Origin: Camarhynchus parvulus
Taxonomy: Eukaryota; Chordata; Aves; Passeriformes; Thraupidae
Assembly: GCF_901933205.1 (NCBI RefSeq)
Contig: NC_044601.1
Span: forward strand, 28,334,944-28,398,943
Length of the DNA: 64,000 nt
Reading direction: 5' to 3'
Position 1 is the first letter of the stretch. The number at the start of each line of letters is the position of its first letter. The position numbers were made by a program, and so were the translations under genes. This document shows positions 62,071 to 64,000 of this stretch, piece by piece. A model generated the notes under the pieces. The model ran no database searches. It was not told the origin of the DNA and saw only the letters and a list, made by a program, of their open reading frames with translations.

Positions 62071-64000
62071 TCAATCAGGCATCCTCAGTGAGGCAGATGT
62101 CATATAGAAAAGCTCCCACAGATAAACTTGTCTTGAGCAGCTGTTCATACATGCAGGTGAATACAGGGCATAGCTCCCAGATATGAATTTGAGAGAAGGC
62201 CCAACTCTCATGTGGGAACTTAAGAGTACTGAAGAAGAAAATACATGTGTCAGCAGGCAGCATCCACAATCTAGTTGGAAAGGATTAAAAGGAATTAAGT
62301 GGAGGGTATTAAAAAAGATACCAATATTTTTACTGATAACAAATGATCAGGAAGGCTGTCCCGGGAAGGAAATATACTTGATCATACACTGATTATTACA
62401 GCCTGAACCAGTCCCAGGTTTTATGCAACAAGGACACATGCCTGAAAACAGGGGTGTTTTTCTTAGCATGAGCCACAGTTTTGACTTTCACTGGTTACCT
62501 GCGAAAACCTTTCATAGGTTACCTGTCCTGCACTTCTTCTGACATATACCAAAATAGATTGCAGGTTTCTAATTACCAGGGCATATTCTCCATTGATATG
62601 ACTTCACAGAGATACAGGCCAGTTCACAAAGTGTAAGAACTCATCTTTTACAGATACCTCTCAAAAGCAGAAGCTTCTGTGTCCCCCTTACATGTGCTTA
62701 CTTACTGGTGATGCCAGCTAACCTCTGTGGGAGAAGAGTGCTGCAGTATACACACATCTGAAAATAATGAAAGATTGCAAATGGTTGGAATCTGTACTCT
62801 ACTCTAGGCTAGAAATGTAAAGACAGAATAAATTACACAGGAATAGAATTTCTGCCTTGCAGTGAGTGGGAGCAATTTTTGGTATTTGGCATAGCAAGCC
62901 TATAGGAAAGCATTTGTTCTAAATAGATGCAGGATGAGCAGAGGGGATCCTGATAGGAAGTGAAAAAGTGCTGAGCAAGAAAGATACCACCTTGTGGCAC
63001 TCAGTGCTGCTGTTCAGTAAGCTGTGGGATTGGGCTGGCTCATTGGAAACAACACAATTCCAATCATGTAGGCTGAAATTCTTCACTTCAAATCCAGTTA
63101 GAATAAGCACTGGGCAGACAAACCTTAATACAGAAAATTCTGTTTCTGTGCCCTAGCTCCTGTTAGTTCCTAGGAGCTACTTTGCACCTACGATCCCTGA
63201 AATTCCCTCAAAATATAATTCCTATTGCACACCCTCATGCTGTAAGTTTAATCTTTCCTTTTGGATAGTGGGCACACCAGAACTATGTGCAGTCTGTTTC
63301 ACTATAGTCAGTTCAAAGGCATCTTAGAAGGCAGGACTCTGTCAGATCAAATCTAAGGACTGCCTAGCCCCAGTGTTGCCTCCAACAGTGGATGTGTTGG
63401 GAAGGTAGCAACTGTGTGAGTGTAATGGGGATCTATCCCAGAATGCTGTTCAGCCTGCAGTAGCTGTGGATTTCAAATCCTTGCATGTTATCTCTGTACC
63501 TAAAAAATTATTAGGTATCATGTTAGAAGAAGGACAAAAGTTTGATATTCATCAATTTTCTAAAACTGGATGTCTACCCCCAAACCTGCAGTTTGTGTTG
63601 AACTGTATTTGTCATTCAAAACAATGTTCTGCCATTTTATAAGCTGTCCAAAGTAAGAGGAGAGCTTAAAAGGCTGTGAAAGTCATTGCGTGTCACATGC
63701 TGTGCCTTCCACTTCTGTATGTCCCAATCAGATACTTTGAATGGGAAGCCTGGCTGATGTGTGATTTAGGGTGGATAAAGAATTTCGACATATATTCTCT
63801 CTTGTGATAATGATGGGTGAGAGCTATTAGCATAAAATTGCGATAAATCATGCTCATTGTAAAGATAAGGGTCTTGATTGCAGTCAGCACTGAAATCTCT
63901 AGCTCATTTCCTGTAAATCACTCACTTCAAAGGTAGAATTAAAAGATCTTGTGCTAGGCAGGCTTTACTGGGGAATTTGCAACTCATTGGCTGTCCATTT
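62071..64000. other. Intronic unique DNA to the window end
   Basis: No exon, repeat border or simple repeat of note. Confidence 0.55.

Larger units (their letters stand above)
40148..64000 (+). other. CPLX2: CPLX2 intron after the first coding exon (runs off the window)
   Basis: It begins with the donor GTAAGTG and continues to the window end. I looked on the plus strand for the next exon, which should start by completing Gly and encode ATKDMGKMLGG, and did not find it, so the intron is at least 23.8 kb if the gene is intact. Complexin-2 genes in other vertebrates are long with large introns, so this is plausible. It contains four CR1 fragments, a G/T-rich tract and mostly unique AT-rich DNA. 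Confidence 0.7.

Noticed and set aside
1..64000. CRISPR arrays, bacterial operons, phage or defence systems
   Set aside because: The window is vertebrate nuclear DNA; no regularly spaced repeats or prokaryotic gene organisation was seen.

Overview
The window looks like nuclear DNA from a bird. The evidence is several CR1 LINE fragments ending in the avian CR1 tail (ATTCTATGATTCTATGA), LTRs of the kind common in bird ERVL-type elements, an ERVL-like reverse transcriptase relic, and one recognisable vertebrate gene start. The species cannot be told from the sequence. Gene density is very low. Most long reading frames lie in repeats, in a GC-rich island, or in AT-rich non-coding DNA, and I do not regard them as genes.

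The one gene I can support is the 5' end of a complexin gene on the plus strand, almost certainly CPLX2. A CpG island spans about 37,895-39,900. Its dense core holds a GC box, a TATA-like element at 39,074 and a probable non-coding first exon ending at a GT donor at 39,286. A second exon (40,045-40,147) follows a good polypyrimidine tract/CAG acceptor. It carries the ATG in a strong Kozak context and encodes MDFVMKQALG plus the first base of a split Gly codon, then GTAAGTG. This is the N-terminus of complexin-2, which binds the assembled SNARE complex at synapses. From 40,148 to the window end I read intron; the next coding exon was not found.

Layout. 1-5,164 is unique AT-rich DNA. 5,165-5,983 is a CR1 3' end. 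6,896-8,547 is an LTR split by a ~1.08 kb insert. 9,382-9,580 is a CR1 tail. 10,149-11,096 is a solo LTR. 14,780-15,870 is an internally deleted CR1 (minus). 19,927-20,232 is a compound CA/CT microsatellite, followed by a GC-rich stretch and a 66-bp-period tandem duplication (20,609-20,734). 21,691-21,835 is an A/C-only low-complexity tract. 23,448-24,030 is a second solo LTR. 24,528-25,256 is another internally deleted CR1. 32,326-32,468 is a 66-bp-arm inverted repeat made of LTR ends, abutting an ERV pol relic (32,469-32,985). 33,240-33,610 is an unexplained GC-rich patch. 37,895-40,147 is the CPLX2 start. The intron holds smaller CR1 pieces (42,174; 45,655; 50,083; 61,412) and a 330-bp tract almost devoid of C on the plus strand (61,741-62,070).

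No prokaryotic-type system, CRISPR array, tRNA or rRNA gene was seen. The most unusual structures are the LTR-end palindrome beside the pol relic, the two CR1 copies with their middles missing, the split LTR that can be measured against an intact relative in the same window, and the strongly strand-asymmetric G/T tract.
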